From: Nannocystaceae bacterium
GTDB taxonomy: Bacteria; Myxococcota_A; Polyangia; Nannocystales; Nannocystaceae
DNA: 64,000 nt
Direction: 5' to 3'
Assembly: GCA_019694555.1 (NCBI GenBank)
Contig: JAIBBS010000016.1
Coordinates: forward strand, 1 to 64,000
The translations under genes and the position numbers were made by a program. Shown here piece by piece: positions 1 through 8,629 of the stretch (position 1 is its first letter; each line of letters begins with the position of its first letter). The notes below the pieces were generated by a model. The model had not been told where the DNA came from, searched no databases, and saw only the letters and a list, made by a program, of their open reading frames with translations.

Positions 1-1769
1 GCGATCGGTGCTGCGCTCGCGACCGGCTTGCCGTTGCGCGGTGCGGACGCGGGCGCGGACTCGACGGGCGGCGTGGCCGCGGTCGAGCCCGGCGCGATCA
101 CGCCGCTCGAGTGCGCCATCGCCCACAGGTCGCGCATGAACGGGCTCGCCTGCGCGTCCGCGGGCGGCGTCGCGGGTGCGCTCGGTGCTGCGGGTGTGCT
201 CGGTGCGACGCTGGTGCTCGCGGATTCGGGCGCGCTCGGTGCCGCGGATGCGCTCGGTGCCGACGATGCGCTCGGTGCCGCGGATGCGCTCGATGCCGCG
301 GATGCGCTCGGTGCCGCGGGCGCGCTCGGTGCCGCGGATGCGCTCGATGCCGCGGATGCGCTCGGTGCCGCGGATGCGCTCGCTGCCGACGATGCACGTG
401 GCTCCGCAGCGCTCGCGGCCGCGCTCGCGCGCAGCTCCGCGTCCGTCCGTGTCGCGCTCGCCGGGGGCGACTCGGCCGGCTCGGGTGGCGGCGGCACGTC
501 GTCGTCCGGCGCGGCGCCCTGCCGGCTGCCGGTGGGCGCGCGACCGCTGCTGCGCGAAGCCGTGCTGCTGCGCGACGGTGCCGCGCCGCTGCTGCGCGGC
601 GGTGCGCTGCCGCCGGGCGCTCGTCCGTCGCCGAGCGCCTCGAGCCGCTCGATGAGATCGCCCAGCGGGAGCACCGGCTCGGCCTGCGAGAGCTCGAGCA
701 GACCCATCTCCAGCACCAAGCGCTGCGAGCGTGCGGTCGCGAGGCGATCGACCACGCGCCACAGCCGATCGAACGCCTGTGCGATCACCGACGGCGGCAC
801 CGCGTTGGCGCGGCGGACCAGCTCGTCGAGCTCGTCGGCGGTCGCGTCGATGAACGCGTCGCGCGTGCGGCAGCTGCGGGCGATCGCGAGGTCGCGCAGA
901 TCCTCGAGTAGTTGCAGCGACAACACCGTGAGATCGATGCCGCCGGCCGCGAGCGCGTCGAAGCTCGCCATGGTGCGATCGGGATCCCGCGCGAGGATCG
1001 CGTCGACCAGGCCCGCGACCGCGGTGCGCTCGGCCTGGCCCAACACCGCGCGCGCCTCGGCCTCGCTCACGGCCTTGGGGTCGTTCGCGAACGCCAGCAC
1101 CTGATCGAGCAACGTCATCGCGTCGCGCACCGAGCCGCCGGCGGCGCGCGCGACCAGGTGCAGACCCGCGGGCTCGACCGAGAGCTGCTCGCGCTGCAGC
1201 ACCGACTGCAGGTGCGCGACGATCTCGCCGATCGACACGCGCCGGAAGTCCAGCCGCGAGACCCGCGAGAGGATCGTCGGCAGCACCTTGTGCGCCTCGG
1301 TGGTCGCGAACACGAAGTTCACGTGCGCCGGCGGCTCCTCGAGCGTCTTGAGCAGCGCGTTGAAGGCCGACGTGGTCAGCATGTGGACCTCGTCGATGAT
1401 GTAGATCTTGCGGCGGGCGGTCTGCGGCAGGTAGTGCACCTGCTCTCGCAGCCCGCGGATGTTCTCGACCGAGTTGTTGCTCGCGCCGTCGATCTCGATC
1501 ACGTCGACCGAGCGGCCCTCGGTCACCGCGAGGCACTGCGCGCACGCGTTGCACGGCTCGGGCGTGGGGCCCTGCTCGCACACCAGCGCCTTGGCGAAGA
1601 TGCGCGCGGTGGTGGTCTTGCCCAGCCCGCGCGCGCCGGCGAACAGGTACGCGTGGTGCACTCGGTCCTGCGTGATCGCGTTGCCCAGCGTGCGGCCGAT
1701 GTGCTCCTGGCCGATCATGTCGGCGAAGCGCAGCGGCCGGTACTTGCGCGCGAGGACGACGTAGCTCAC
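1..1769 (-). CDS. dnaX: DNA polymerase III subunit gamma/tau (C-terminus beyond window)
   Basis: Clamp-loader ATPase subunit that loads the sliding clamp at the replication fork. Translating the minus strand from GTG 1769 gives MSYVVLARKYRPLRF, then Walker A GARGLGKTTTA (about residues 45-55), the four Cys of the zinc module (C64, C73, C76, C79), Walker B DEVHM (126-130), and FNALLKTLEEPP. The sensor motif reads SRVSRLDF rather than the usual SRCQRFDF. From about residue 460 the chain becomes an Ala/Ser/Pro-rich linker built on an ASAAPS hexapeptide. 589 codons are visible with no stop, so the tau tail lies outside. The GTG has no Shine-Dalgarno but has TACGCT 8 nt upstream, fitting a leaderless mRNA. 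Identity is certain. Confidence 0.96.
   Translation of the reverse strand, partial: MSYVVLARKYRPLRFADMIGQEHIGRTLGNAITQDRVHHAYLFAGARGLGKTTTARIFAKALVCEQGPTPEPCNACAQCLAVTEGRSVDVIEIDGASNNSVENIRGLREQVHYLPQTARRKIYIIDEVHMLTTSAFNALLKTLEEPPAHVNFVFATTEAHKVLPTILSRVSRLDFRRVSIGEIVAHLQSVLQREQLSVEPAGLHLVARAAGGSVRDAMTLLDQVLAFANDPKAVSEAEARAVLGQAERTAVAGLVDAILARDPDRTMASFDALAAGGIDLTVLSLQLLEDLRDLAIARSCRTRDAFIDATADELDELVRRANAVPPSVIAQAFDRLWRVVDRLATARSQRLVLEMGLLELSQAEPVLPLGDLIERLEALGDGRAPGGSAPPRSSGAAPSRSSTASRSSGRAPTGSRQGAAPDDDVPPPPEPAESPPASATRTDAELRASAAASAAEPRASSAASASAAPSASAASSASAAPSAPAAPSASAASSASAAPSASSAPSASAAPSAPESASTSVAPSTPAAPSAPATPPADAQASPFMRDLWAMAHSSGVIAPGSTAATPPVESAPASAPRNGKPVASAAPI
230..390. repeat. 18-bp tandem repeat inside dnaX
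   Basis: About nine imperfect copies of an 18-bp unit (plus strand GCGCTCGGTGCCGCGGAT). Because 18 is a multiple of three, each unit adds six residues (ASAAPS on the coding strand) and copy-number change keeps the frame. It sits in the linker that follows the AAA+ and collar domains of DnaX. Confidence 0.85.
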
Positions 1770-1777
1770 GGGCCGCG

Positions 1778-1783
1778 AGCGTA
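1778..1783 (-). promoter_or_regulatory. -10 box of dnaX
   Basis: TACGCT on the minus strand, 8 nt before the GTG start. The spacing predicts transcription starting at or next to the start codon. Confidence 0.5.
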
Positions 1784-1827
1784 GCAGGCCGCCGCGGCCG
1801 TGACCGGTCCCGCGGCCGTGCGGGCGC

Positions 1828-3429
1828 TCAATCGACCAGCTTCAGCACGCCCAGCCGCTGTGCGTGGCTGATCAGCGTCATCGAGATGTCGCGGCTCGCG
1901 TCGGCGTGGCGGCGGTGGGCCGGGATCGGGATCTTGCCCTGGGCGATGAGCTCGCGCATCTCGGGATGCGAGTGCTTGGGACCGTTGGTCGCCAGCAGAT
2001 CGCGCAGGCGCGCCTGCAGCATCGGCAGCTTGATCGGCGGCTGCGGGTCGTCGACGAACGCAGGGTCGATGCAGCTCGACAGGTCCGGGGCCTGCGCGAC
2101 GCGATCGTTGATCGGCGACAGCCCGAAGCGCGCGTTGACGGTGGCGAGGATCGAGCAGTGCTCGAAGGTGTTGCTGTTGACGCACCCGCGCCGCACGCTG
2201 GGCCCGATCACGAGGCCGGGCACGCGCACGCCGAGGTGGTTGAAGTCGGGATCGTCGTCGTCGACGATCGGCGGCGCGACGTGGTCGTAGAAACCGCCGT
2301 GCTCGTCGTACGTGATGACGAGCAGGCAGCGCGGCCACTGCGGGCTCGCGGCGAGCGCCTGGTACACCGACGCGAGGAAGACCTGGCCCATGGTCACGTT
2401 GGCGTCGGGATGGTCGTCGTTCTGACCCTCACCGCCGCCGAGCAGACCGAAGTTGGGATCGATGACGGAGAAGCGCGGCAGCGAGCCGACCTCGGCCGCG
2501 GCGAAGAACTCGTCCATCTCGGCGGTGTAGTTCACGAACGGGTTGGCGTACGCGCCCCAGACCCACGGGATGTCGTTGTAGTAGTTGGCGTGGCTGATGC
2601 CGGCGTCGGCCAGCAGGTCCCACACGTTGGTCAGCAGCGGCTGCGGGAAGTTCGTCGTACCGCCACCGGAGCTGCCGCCGTGGACGTAGAAGCGGTTGGG
2701 CCAGGTCGGGCCCAGCAGCGCGCAGAACCAGTGGTCACACAGCGTGTAGCCCTCTGCGAGCGCGTAGAGCACCGGCAGCTGGTCGCGCACGTAGTAGCCC
2801 ATCACCTCGGTGTACGTGTCGGGGTTCTGCAGCTGGTGCTGCTGCACGAAGCCGTCCATCGCGCCGTCGTTCCACGACGCGTGGACCGGATCCCAGTCGT
2901 GCGGCGGATCGGCGATCTCGAGGTTCGCCATCGCGAACACGGTGACGTCGTTGCCATCCGCGTCGGGGTTGCTCTCGTTGCCGGTGAGGCCCTCGACCTG
3001 CCAGTTCTCGAGGAAGGTGCTCGAGCCGAAGTAGTGGTCGAAGGAGCGGTTCTCCATCACCACGACGACGATCGTGTCGATGTTCGCCAGCAGCTCCGCC
3101 GGCGTGAGGCCGCCGTCGCCGTTGCACGCGTCGGGGTTCTCGCCGGTCGAGCTGTCCGCCGCGCTCGTGCTGCCGTCGCTCGACGAACCGCCACCGCTCG
3201 AGCTGCTGCCGTCGACACCCGAGGTGGTGCTCGACGTGCCGGTGCCGGTGCCCGTGGTCCCGCCGCTGCTGCCATCGCCGGTGCTCGACGAGCCTTCCGA
3301 CGTTCCACCCTGACCGGCCGCATCGTCACCGCAGCCGATGGCGCTGGCGCCCAGCACCGCGCCCATCCCCTGCAGCGCCCGCCGGCGCGATACCAGACGT
3401 CGAACGGCCTCGAGATCCTTGCGCCGCAT
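1828..3429 (-). CDS. Tat-exported phosphoesterase (phospholipase C / acid phosphatase family)
   Basis: Predicted to hydrolyse phosphate esters outside the cytoplasm; the substrate is unknown. The N-terminus carries a twin-arginine motif (SRRRALQG, about residues 14-21), a hydrophobic stretch and a lipobox-like GASAIGC, so a Tat-dependent lipoprotein is likely. A long Gly/Ser/Thr linker follows. The family signature ENRSFDHYFG and the late metal-site motif YDEHGGFYDHV are both present, as in PF04185 (PlcC/AcpA-type) proteins. 533 residues is normal for the family. ATG 3429 was chosen over an upstream start 15 codons earlier because it places the Tat motif close to the N-terminus. It stands alone between dnaX and the ribbon-helix-helix gene. 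Confidence 0.85.
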   Translation of the reverse strand: MRRKDLEAVRRLVSRRRALQGMGAVLGASAIGCGDDAAGQGGTSEGSSSTGDGSSGGTTGTGTGTSSTTSGVDGSSSSGGGSSSDGSTSAADSSTGENPDACNGDGGLTPAELLANIDTIVVVVMENRSFDHYFGSSTFLENWQVEGLTGNESNPDADGNDVTVFAMANLEIADPPHDWDPVHASWNDGAMDGFVQQHQLQNPDTYTEVMGYYVRDQLPVLYALAEGYTLCDHWFCALLGPTWPNRFYVHGGSSGGGTTNFPQPLLTNVWDLLADAGISHANYYNDIPWVWGAYANPFVNYTAEMDEFFAAAEVGSLPRFSVIDPNFGLLGGGEGQNDDHPDANVTMGQVFLASVYQALAASPQWPRCLLVITYDEHGGFYDHVAPPIVDDDDPDFNHLGVRVPGLVIGPSVRRGCVNSNTFEHCSILATVNARFGLSPINDRVAQAPDLSSCIDPAFVDDPQPPIKLPMLQARLRDLLATNGPKHSHPEMRELIAQGKIPIPAHRRHADASRDISMTLISHAQRLGVLKLVD

Positions 3430-3499
3430 CTTGGTTGCTTGCCCCCGGCCGGAGCATACCGGAATGCAGCGCACTCGCAGTCACGCGGACCGCGTCGTC

Positions 3500-3519
3500 C
3501 GCCGCGCAAAAACGCGGCG
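3500..3519 (-). terminator. Hairpin after the ribbon-helix-helix gene
   Basis: Perfect 7-bp inverted repeat CGCCGCG/CGCGGCG with loop CAAAAA, 11 nt beyond the stop of the upstream minus-strand gene. No T-run follows, so it may be an imperfect terminator or an RNA-stabilising hairpin. Confidence 0.4.
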
Positions 3520-3530
3520 CGATTGCGCGA

Positions 3531-3755
3531 TCAGAACGTGAAGTGCTGCGAGATGATCTCTTCGCTCTCGGCCTTGGGCTTGGCCCGCGGCTCGACCTTC
3601 TCGGGCACCGGCACGTTCGCGGCGTCGAGCTTGGCGGCGATGATGTCCTCGAGATAGCCGCTCACGCTCAGCTGCTGGGCTTCGCAGAAGTTCTTGAGGC
3701 GCTGGTACGTGATGCCCTTGACCGAGATGCTGCGGCGCGTCTGTCGCTTGGCCAT
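3531..3755 (-). CDS. Small ribbon-helix-helix DNA-binding protein
   Basis: 74-residue protein. Residues 1-42 (MAKRQTRRSISVKG, then YQRLKNFCEAQQLSVSGYLE) match the ribbon-helix-helix pattern: a basic beta strand, a helix, a turn with SVSGYLED and a second helix. Such proteins bind palindromic operators as dimers of dimers, often autoregulating. The tail is Pro/Lys/Glu-rich. ATG 3755 was chosen because a good Shine-Dalgarno (CAGGGGT) lies 6-10 nt upstream; an ATG 24 codons further upstream has none. Two palindromes 97-147 bp upstream are candidate binding sites. The target is not known. Confidence 0.75.
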   Translation of the reverse strand: MAKRQTRRSISVKGITYQRLKNFCEAQQLSVSGYLEDIIAAKLDAANVPVPEKVEPRAKPKAESEEIISQHFTF

Positions 3756-3851
3756 GACTACCCCTGTCGGGACCCCGCCCGGGCTCTGGGCGCCCGGCGA
3801 GATCTCCTCTCGACGGAAGTAATCCAAGCGCCCTCAACACGCAAGGCCCGT

Positions 3852-3869
3852 TCCACAAGATGTTGTGGA
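3852..3869. promoter_or_regulatory. Operator-like palindrome, copy 1
   Basis: TCCACAAGATGTTGTGGA: perfect 7-bp arms around GATG. Copy 2 lies 32 bp further on. Likely operator for the adjacent ribbon-helix-helix protein. The half-site also resembles part of a DnaA box, a weaker alternative. Confidence 0.55.
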
Positions 3870-3883
3870 GCGCATGATACGCC

Positions 3884-3901
3884 GACACAAGATGCTGTGG
3901 A
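3884..3901. promoter_or_regulatory. Operator-like palindrome, copy 2
   Basis: GACACAAGATGCTGTGGA matches copy 1 at 15 of 18 positions in the same orientation. The 32-bp spacing is about three helical turns, so both copies face the same side of the helix. Confidence 0.5.
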
Positions 3902-4325
3902 TTGAAGCTCGGAACTGATCTGAATGCTTGGGCTTTGCCCGCTCGAATCGCATGATCGTGCCATGGTGGATTCGCGTGGACTCGACACGCTCGATCCAAC
4001 AAAAAAGTGAGAGCCAGGCGCGATCTCCGAGATCTGCTCCCCTGCCCGCCGGCACGTCGGACCGCGCGGACCCGCGCCGGCAGAGGCCGCGGGCGCCTGA
4101 CAAACCCGGCATTCCGATCCGCCCCGGCCGACTCGCACCAGGAGGCGCGCGCGCGATCCGACAATTCACGCCGCAGTGGCGCCAGCAGCCCGCGCGGGCC
4201 GGCACAGGCCCTGCGGCGCGCGACCTCGCGGGCTCGTGATCCGTGCGCCGGTTTCGCGTATCGTGATTTTCAGAGGGCACCGAGCGACCCACCCGCGTCC
4301 GCGGGCGGGCGGACCCGACGCGACC

Positions 4326-6179
4326 ATGGAAGCCGAGGCCGATACGAAGGTCGTCGACGCGAGGCCCAAGCCCTCGCGGCCGAGCACGTCGTTGGCCGGC
4401 GAGTCCATGCCGCGCGATCGGTTGGTCGGCCGCTACGAGCTGCTGCATCGGCTCGGTCACGGCGGCATGGCGACGGTGTACCTCGGCCGCGCGATCGGGA
4501 CCGCCGGCTTCGAGAAGCTCGTCGCGGTCAAGGTCATCCATCCGCACCTCGCCAACGAGCCCGACTTCGTCGAGATGTTCCTCGACGAGGCGCGCATCGC
4601 GGCGCGGATCCGGCACCCGCACGTGGTCGAGATCCTCGACCTCGGCCGCGAGGACGACGTCTTCTTCATGGTGATGGAGTACGTCGAGGGCGACACGCTC
4701 TCGTCGCTGCTCAAGGAGCTGCGCAAGGCCGGCGAGCTGCTGCCGGTGTCGGTGGTGCTGCAGGTGGTGGCCGACGCGTGCGAGGGCCTCGCCGCGGCCC
4801 ACGACCTCGTCGATCCCGACGGCGTGCCCTACCACCTCGTGCACCGCGACGTGTCGCCCCACAACCTGCTGGCCGGCACCGACGGCCGCGTGCGGGTGGT
4901 GGACTTCGGCATCATGAAGGCCGCGGGCAAGCGCAGCACCACGCTGACCGGCCAGCTGCGCGGCAAGTTGCCGTACATGTCCCCGGAGCAGGCGCGCGGC
5001 AAGCCCATCGACCGCCGCACCGATCTGTTCGCGCTGGGCGCGGTGATGTGGGAGCTGCTCACCAACGAGCGGCTGCTCGCGGGCGAGACCGAGTCGGAGA
5101 TCCTCGCGCGCGCGTGTGACTTCCAGCTGCCCGACATCGCCGAGCACCGCAAGGATCTGTCGCCCGAGGTCATCCGCGTGCTGCACCGCGCGCTCGCGGC
5201 CGATCGCGAGAACCGCTACGCCGACGCGCACGAGATGCTGCGCGACGTCCGGACCGCGCTGCGCAGCGTGCTCGACGACGATCCTCGCGATGCGATGGGT
5301 CGCATCATGAAGCGGTACTTCGAGGCGCGGCTCGACTACGTGCGCGCCGCGGCCCGCAACCGCGGCATCGATCGCCAGCCCGAGCGTGATCGCCGAACCT
5401 CGATGCTCGCGCTCGACGAGGTCGCGTCGAAGGCCGCAGCCGCGGTCTCGGCCTCGCGCCAGCCCACCGCGGTGATCGACCCCGCCGCGCCCGAACCGCT
5501 GCGCGAGTTCCCCGAGGTCCCGACCGCGGTGACGTCGACGCCGGTGTCGAGCACCGGCACCAGCAGCATCCCGCCCAAGGCCTCGCGCTCGTGGTCGCTG
5601 CTCATCGGTCTGCCGCTGGTCGGCGCGGCCGTGGGCACCGCGATCGTCAGCTACGCGCAGCGCGGTCGCGACGACACGCCGATCGTGGCGGCGAGCGATC
5701 AGGCCGAGACGCCGGCGGGGACCACCGCGGCGGAAGAGCCCAGCACGGTGAAGTGGGTCTTCAACACCGAGCCGCAGGGCGCGACCGTCACCATCGGCGG
5801 TCGCCGCTTCGAGCAGGTCACGCCGATGACCGTCGAGATGCCGCGCAGCGACGAGCCGGTCGCGGTGCGACTGCAGCGCGACGGCTTCGAGGCCATCGAC
5901 ATGGCGCTCGCGCCGTGGGAGCCGCAGAACTTCTCGCTGCGCCTGGCGCGGCTCGAGCTGCCCACGCCCGCGACGACGGTGACCAACACCAACCTGCGCT
6001 TCACTGCGCGGCAGAAGAAGCCGAAGAAGCCCGCGGGCGAGGCGCCCGAGGCCGTCGGCACGCCGGCGAGCACGCCCTCGAGCACGCCGCCGCCCGAGGA
6101 CACCAAGAGCTCCGACGACGGGCGCACGCTCGCGGAGATGCCCAGCCTCAAGGGCCCGCGGCCACGCCCTGGCGGCTGA
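4326..6179 (+). CDS. Ser/Thr protein kinase with transmembrane segment and PEGA domain
   Basis: Eukaryote-type kinase. The domain begins near residue 35 (GRYELLHRLGHGGMATVYLG), with the VAIK Lys in VAVKVI (K69), catalytic HRDVSPHN (173-180), DFG in VVDFGIMK and activation-segment YMSPEQ, so it should be active. A hydrophobic stretch near residue 421 (LLIGLPLVGAAVGTAIVSYA) is a single membrane span. After it comes a PEGA-like beta domain (about 475-545, PQGATVTIGG) and a Lys/Pro-rich tail. The kinase is therefore cytoplasmic and the PEGA part outside. The TPR gene begins 7 nt after its stop and is probably co-transcribed. ATG 4326 was chosen because the codons before it read as non-coding Arg/Pro-rich sequence. 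Confidence 0.93.
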   Translation: MEAEADTKVVDARPKPSRPSTSLAGESMPRDRLVGRYELLHRLGHGGMATVYLGRAIGTAGFEKLVAVKVIHPHLANEPDFVEMFLDEARIAARIRHPHVVEILDLGREDDVFFMVMEYVEGDTLSSLLKELRKAGELLPVSVVLQVVADACEGLAAAHDLVDPDGVPYHLVHRDVSPHNLLAGTDGRVRVVDFGIMKAAGKRSTTLTGQLRGKLPYMSPEQARGKPIDRRTDLFALGAVMWELLTNERLLAGETESEILARACDFQLPDIAEHRKDLSPEVIRVLHRALAADRENRYADAHEMLRDVRTALRSVLDDDPRDAMGRIMKRYFEARLDYVRAAARNRGIDRQPERDRRTSMLALDEVASKAAAAVSASRQPTAVIDPAAPEPLREFPEVPTAVTSTPVSSTGTSSIPPKASRSWSLLIGLPLVGAAVGTAIVSYAQRGRDDTPIVAASDQAETPAGTTAAEEPSTVKWVFNTEPQGATVTIGGRRFEQVTPMTVEMPRSDEPVAVRLQRDGFEAIDMALAPWEPQNFSLRLARLELPTPATTVTNTNLRFTARQKKPKKPAGEAPEAVGTPASTPSSTPPPEDTKSSDDGRTLAEMPSLKGPRPRPGG

Positions 6180-6186
6180 TCGTGGC

Positions 6187-7260
6187 ATGATGCCGGGGTT
6201 GCTTCGGCTGCTCTGCGCCCTCGCCCTCGCGATGCCCGCCGCGCCCGCGCGTGCGGCTGCGCCGGCGACGACCGAGCCCGTCGACACGCTGACCCCCGCG
6301 ACGCCGAGCGAGCCGGAGACGACCACCGCCGCCGCGCCCGAGAGCGCGCCGTCGACCGGCGATCGCATCTACGACGAGATGGTCAAGGAGTTCACCGCGC
6401 GCTTCCAGCAGGGTCAGCTGCTGTTCAACCGCGGTTCCTACGCCCAGGCCGCGATCGAGTTCGAGGCCGCGTTCGCGGCGGTGCCGGCCGCGGCCGCGCT
6501 GTCGAACGTCGCGCTGGCCTACGAGCGCGCCGGCGATCACGTCGCCGCGGCGAGGGCAGCCAAGCGCTACCTCGATCTGCCCGCGTGCGACACACCCGGC
6601 GTCGACGAGGACTTCTGCGCGTCGCAGCGCGCCGAGCTGGCCGAGGCGCTCGATCGCCTGCTCAAGCAGACCGGTGAGCTGCGACTGCAGCGCAACGGCG
6701 ACGTGCGGCTGCGCGAGGTCCGGATCGACGGCCGCGTCATCGCGCAGCAGGACTTCCCGCTGTTGGTCGAGCCCGGGCGCCACGAGGTCGAGCTCGTGGG
6801 TTCGCGCAAGGACGAGCGGCTGCAGCGGATGATCGACGTGCGCGCGGGCGAGTCGCGCGCGATCGTGGTCGAGCCGTTCGCGTCGACGCCGTCGGGCGAC
6901 CGCGGCACCGATCCGCAGCGCCGCCGCGACCGCAGCGCGGCGCTGCGGCCGACGTTCTGGGCCGCGGTCGCGCTCACCGCCGCCTCGGCTGCGACGCTGG
7001 CGAGCTTCGGCACCATCACCGTGGTGCAGAAGCGCCGCTACGAGGAGGATCCACCGACGCCGCCGTATCCGGCGGGCGCCGAGGATCGCTTCGGCACGTT
7101 CAAGACCGCGAGCAACGCGATGGTCGGTGTCACCGCCGGCCTCGCCATGGTCACCGTCGTCGTCGGTTTGTTCGCGTTCTCGCGGCCCCGCAATCGCAGC
7201 ACAACCCGCGCGAGCACGCACGTGCACTGGCTCGGCACGGGCGTGCGCGTGCGCTGGTGA
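6187..7260 (+). CDS. Exported TPR protein paired with the kinase
   Basis: 357 residues: N-terminal signal peptide (LLRLLCALALAMPAAPARA), a Thr/Pro/Glu-rich linker, then TPR-like helices at about 65-130 (FQQGQLLFNRGSYAQAAIEF). A PEGA-like beta segment follows (GELRLQRNGDVRLREVRIDG). Two hydrophobic segments lie near the C-terminus (about 256-280 and 312-335). Proteins of this layout often sit next to PEGA kinases in myxobacteria. It starts 7 nt after the kinase stop and lacks its own -10 box, unlike most first genes here, so it reads as the second gene of an operon. The partner is unknown. Confidence 0.8.
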   Translation: MMPGLLRLLCALALAMPAAPARAAAPATTEPVDTLTPATPSEPETTTAAAPESAPSTGDRIYDEMVKEFTARFQQGQLLFNRGSYAQAAIEFEAAFAAVPAAAALSNVALAYERAGDHVAAARAAKRYLDLPACDTPGVDEDFCASQRAELAEALDRLLKQTGELRLQRNGDVRLREVRIDGRVIAQQDFPLLVEPGRHEVELVGSRKDERLQRMIDVRAGESRAIVVEPFASTPSGDRGTDPQRRRDRSAALRPTFWAAVALTAASAATLASFGTITVVQKRRYEEDPPTPPYPAGAEDRFGTFKTASNAMVGVTAGLAMVTVVVGLFAFSRPRNRSTTRASTHVHWLGTGVRVRW

Positions 7261-7303
7261 GGCCGGCGCGCGCGCGCCTTGCGTCTGCATCGCGGCGCTG
7301 CCA

Positions 7304-7309
7304 TAGCAT
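7304..7309 (+). promoter_or_regulatory. -10 box of the aminotransferase gene
   Basis: TAGCAT, 5 nt before ATG 7315; no Shine-Dalgarno is visible. Fits the leaderless pattern. Confidence 0.5.
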
Positions 7310-7314
7310 CGGGC

Positions 7315-8544
7315 ATGCAGGACCTCCGCTGGCCCACCTACGCCGCGCGCAACATCGTGCTCGACGCCGCGGTGTTCGACGACGTCCCCACCGGTCGCGG
7401 TTCGATGCGCGTGCGCGACAGCGAGGGCAAGGTCTACCTCGACGCGGTCGGAGGCATCGGTTGTCTGCCGCTGGGCCACGGCCATCCCCGCTGGATCGCC
7501 GCGATCGAGGCGCAGATGCGCAAGCTCGTGGCCGCCGCGGGCACGTTCTACACCGCGCCGCAGCAGGAGCTCGCCGCCGAGCTCGCGCGTCGCGTCGCGC
7601 TGCCGCAGGCGCGCACGTTCATCGGCAACACCGGCACCGAGGTCACCGAGGCCGCGATCAAGCTGGCCACGCGCGCGACCGGTCGCGACATGGTGCTGGT
7701 GTTCGACCGCGCCTTCCACGGTCGCACGCTCGGCGCGATCGCGATGACCGCGAACGCGGCCTACCGCCAGCCCTACGTCGCATGCGTCGGCGAGGACCGG
7801 CCCGCGTTCGCGCACATGAACGTGGTGCGCGCGCCGTTTGGCGATCTCGACGCGACCGCGGCGATGTTCGAGCAGTACGGTTCGCGCATCGCGATGGTCG
7901 CGGTCGAGCCGATCCAGGGCGAGGCCGGCATCTTCCCCGCGTCGCGCGACTTCCTCGTGGGGCTGCGCGAGCTGTGCACGCGTCACGGCGCGTTGCTGGG
8001 CGACGACGAGATCCAGGCCGGCAGCGGTCGCACCGGTCGCTTCCTCGCGTGGTCGACCCTGGTCGGTGACGATCCGGCGCTGCAGCCCGACATCGTGTGG
8101 CTGGCCAAGGCCGTCGGCGGCGGCTTCCCGATCGCGGCGTGCGTGACCACCGAGGCGCTGGCCAAGCACATGGTCAAGGGCAGCCACGGCTCGACCTTCG
8201 GCGGCAACCCGCTCGCGTGCGCGGCCGCGGTCGCGACCCTGCGCATCATGGACGACGATGGTCTGCTCGCCGCCGCCGCGGCGCAAAGGCCCGCGCTCGA
8301 CGCCATCGCGGCCGAGGATCCCGAGCCGCGCGTGAAGCAGATCCGCGGTCTGGGCGCCATGCTCGGCATCGAGATCGCCGGCGAGTCCCAGCCCGCGCAG
8401 CCCGTGGGCGATGCGATGCAGCGGCTGGGCGTGCTGGTCACGGTGTGCAGCGGGCACACGATCCGCGTGCTGCTGCCGTACCACGCCGGCGTCGCGGAGT
8501 TGCGCCAGGTGTGGAGCACGATGCGCCGCGCGCTGTCGGCTTGA
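7315..8544 (+). CDS. Class-III pyridoxal-phosphate aminotransferase
   Basis: 409 residues with the layout of the acetylornithine/4-aminobutyrate aminotransferase family. GHGHPRW and FYTAPQQELAAEL form the substrate-side N-terminal part. IGNTGTEVTEAAIKLA is the phosphate-binding region, FHGRTLGA a conserved turn, DDEIQAGSGRTG holds the conserved Asp, and WLAKAVGGGFP carries the PLP Schiff-base Lys. The substrate cannot be fixed from sequence: ArgD-like ornithine or GABA/diamine transamination are both possible, and no arginine genes lie nearby. Confidence 0.88.
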   Translation: MQDLRWPTYAARNIVLDAAVFDDVPTGRGSMRVRDSEGKVYLDAVGGIGCLPLGHGHPRWIAAIEAQMRKLVAAAGTFYTAPQQELAAELARRVALPQARTFIGNTGTEVTEAAIKLATRATGRDMVLVFDRAFHGRTLGAIAMTANAAYRQPYVACVGEDRPAFAHMNVVRAPFGDLDATAAMFEQYGSRIAMVAVEPIQGEAGIFPASRDFLVGLRELCTRHGALLGDDEIQAGSGRTGRFLAWSTLVGDDPALQPDIVWLAKAVGGGFPIAACVTTEALAKHMVKGSHGSTFGGNPLACAAAVATLRIMDDDGLLAAAAAQRPALDAIAAEDPEPRVKQIRGLGAMLGIEIAGESQPAQPVGDAMQRLGVLVTVCSGHTIRVLLPYHAGVAELRQVWSTMRRALSA

Positions 8545-8614
8545 GCGTCGCGCGGGCGCACGCGCTGCGGTCGGGGGCGCGTCCACGCGCCGCGCGTCGT
8601 CGCCTGGGCCCTGC

Positions 8615-8620
8615 TACTCT
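8615..8620 (+). promoter_or_regulatory. -10 box of the TlpA-like gene
   Basis: TACTCT, 9 nt before ATG 8630. Confidence 0.45.
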
Positions 8621-8629
8621 TGCCGCGCC

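Larger units (their letters stand above)
3756..4325. other. 570-bp divergent intergenic region, locally AT-richer
   Basis: Divergent regulatory region between the ribbon-helix-helix gene (minus) and the Ser/Thr kinase gene (plus). It holds two 18-bp palindromes (separate entries) and the least GC-rich stretch of this end of the window around 3900-4020, including an A6 run near 4001. I see no convincing gene in it. Confidence 0.6.

Noticed and set aside
28-1104. Plus-strand protein of 358 residues over dnaX
   Set aside because: Antisense of the dnaX Ala/Ser repeats; the minus-strand reading gives the clear DnaX motifs.
3852-3901. Possible replication origin because of DnaA-box-like halves
   Set aside because: Only one near-match (TGTGGATT) and no cluster; dnaX proximity is not evidence of an origin. 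Kept only as an alternative reading of the palindromes.
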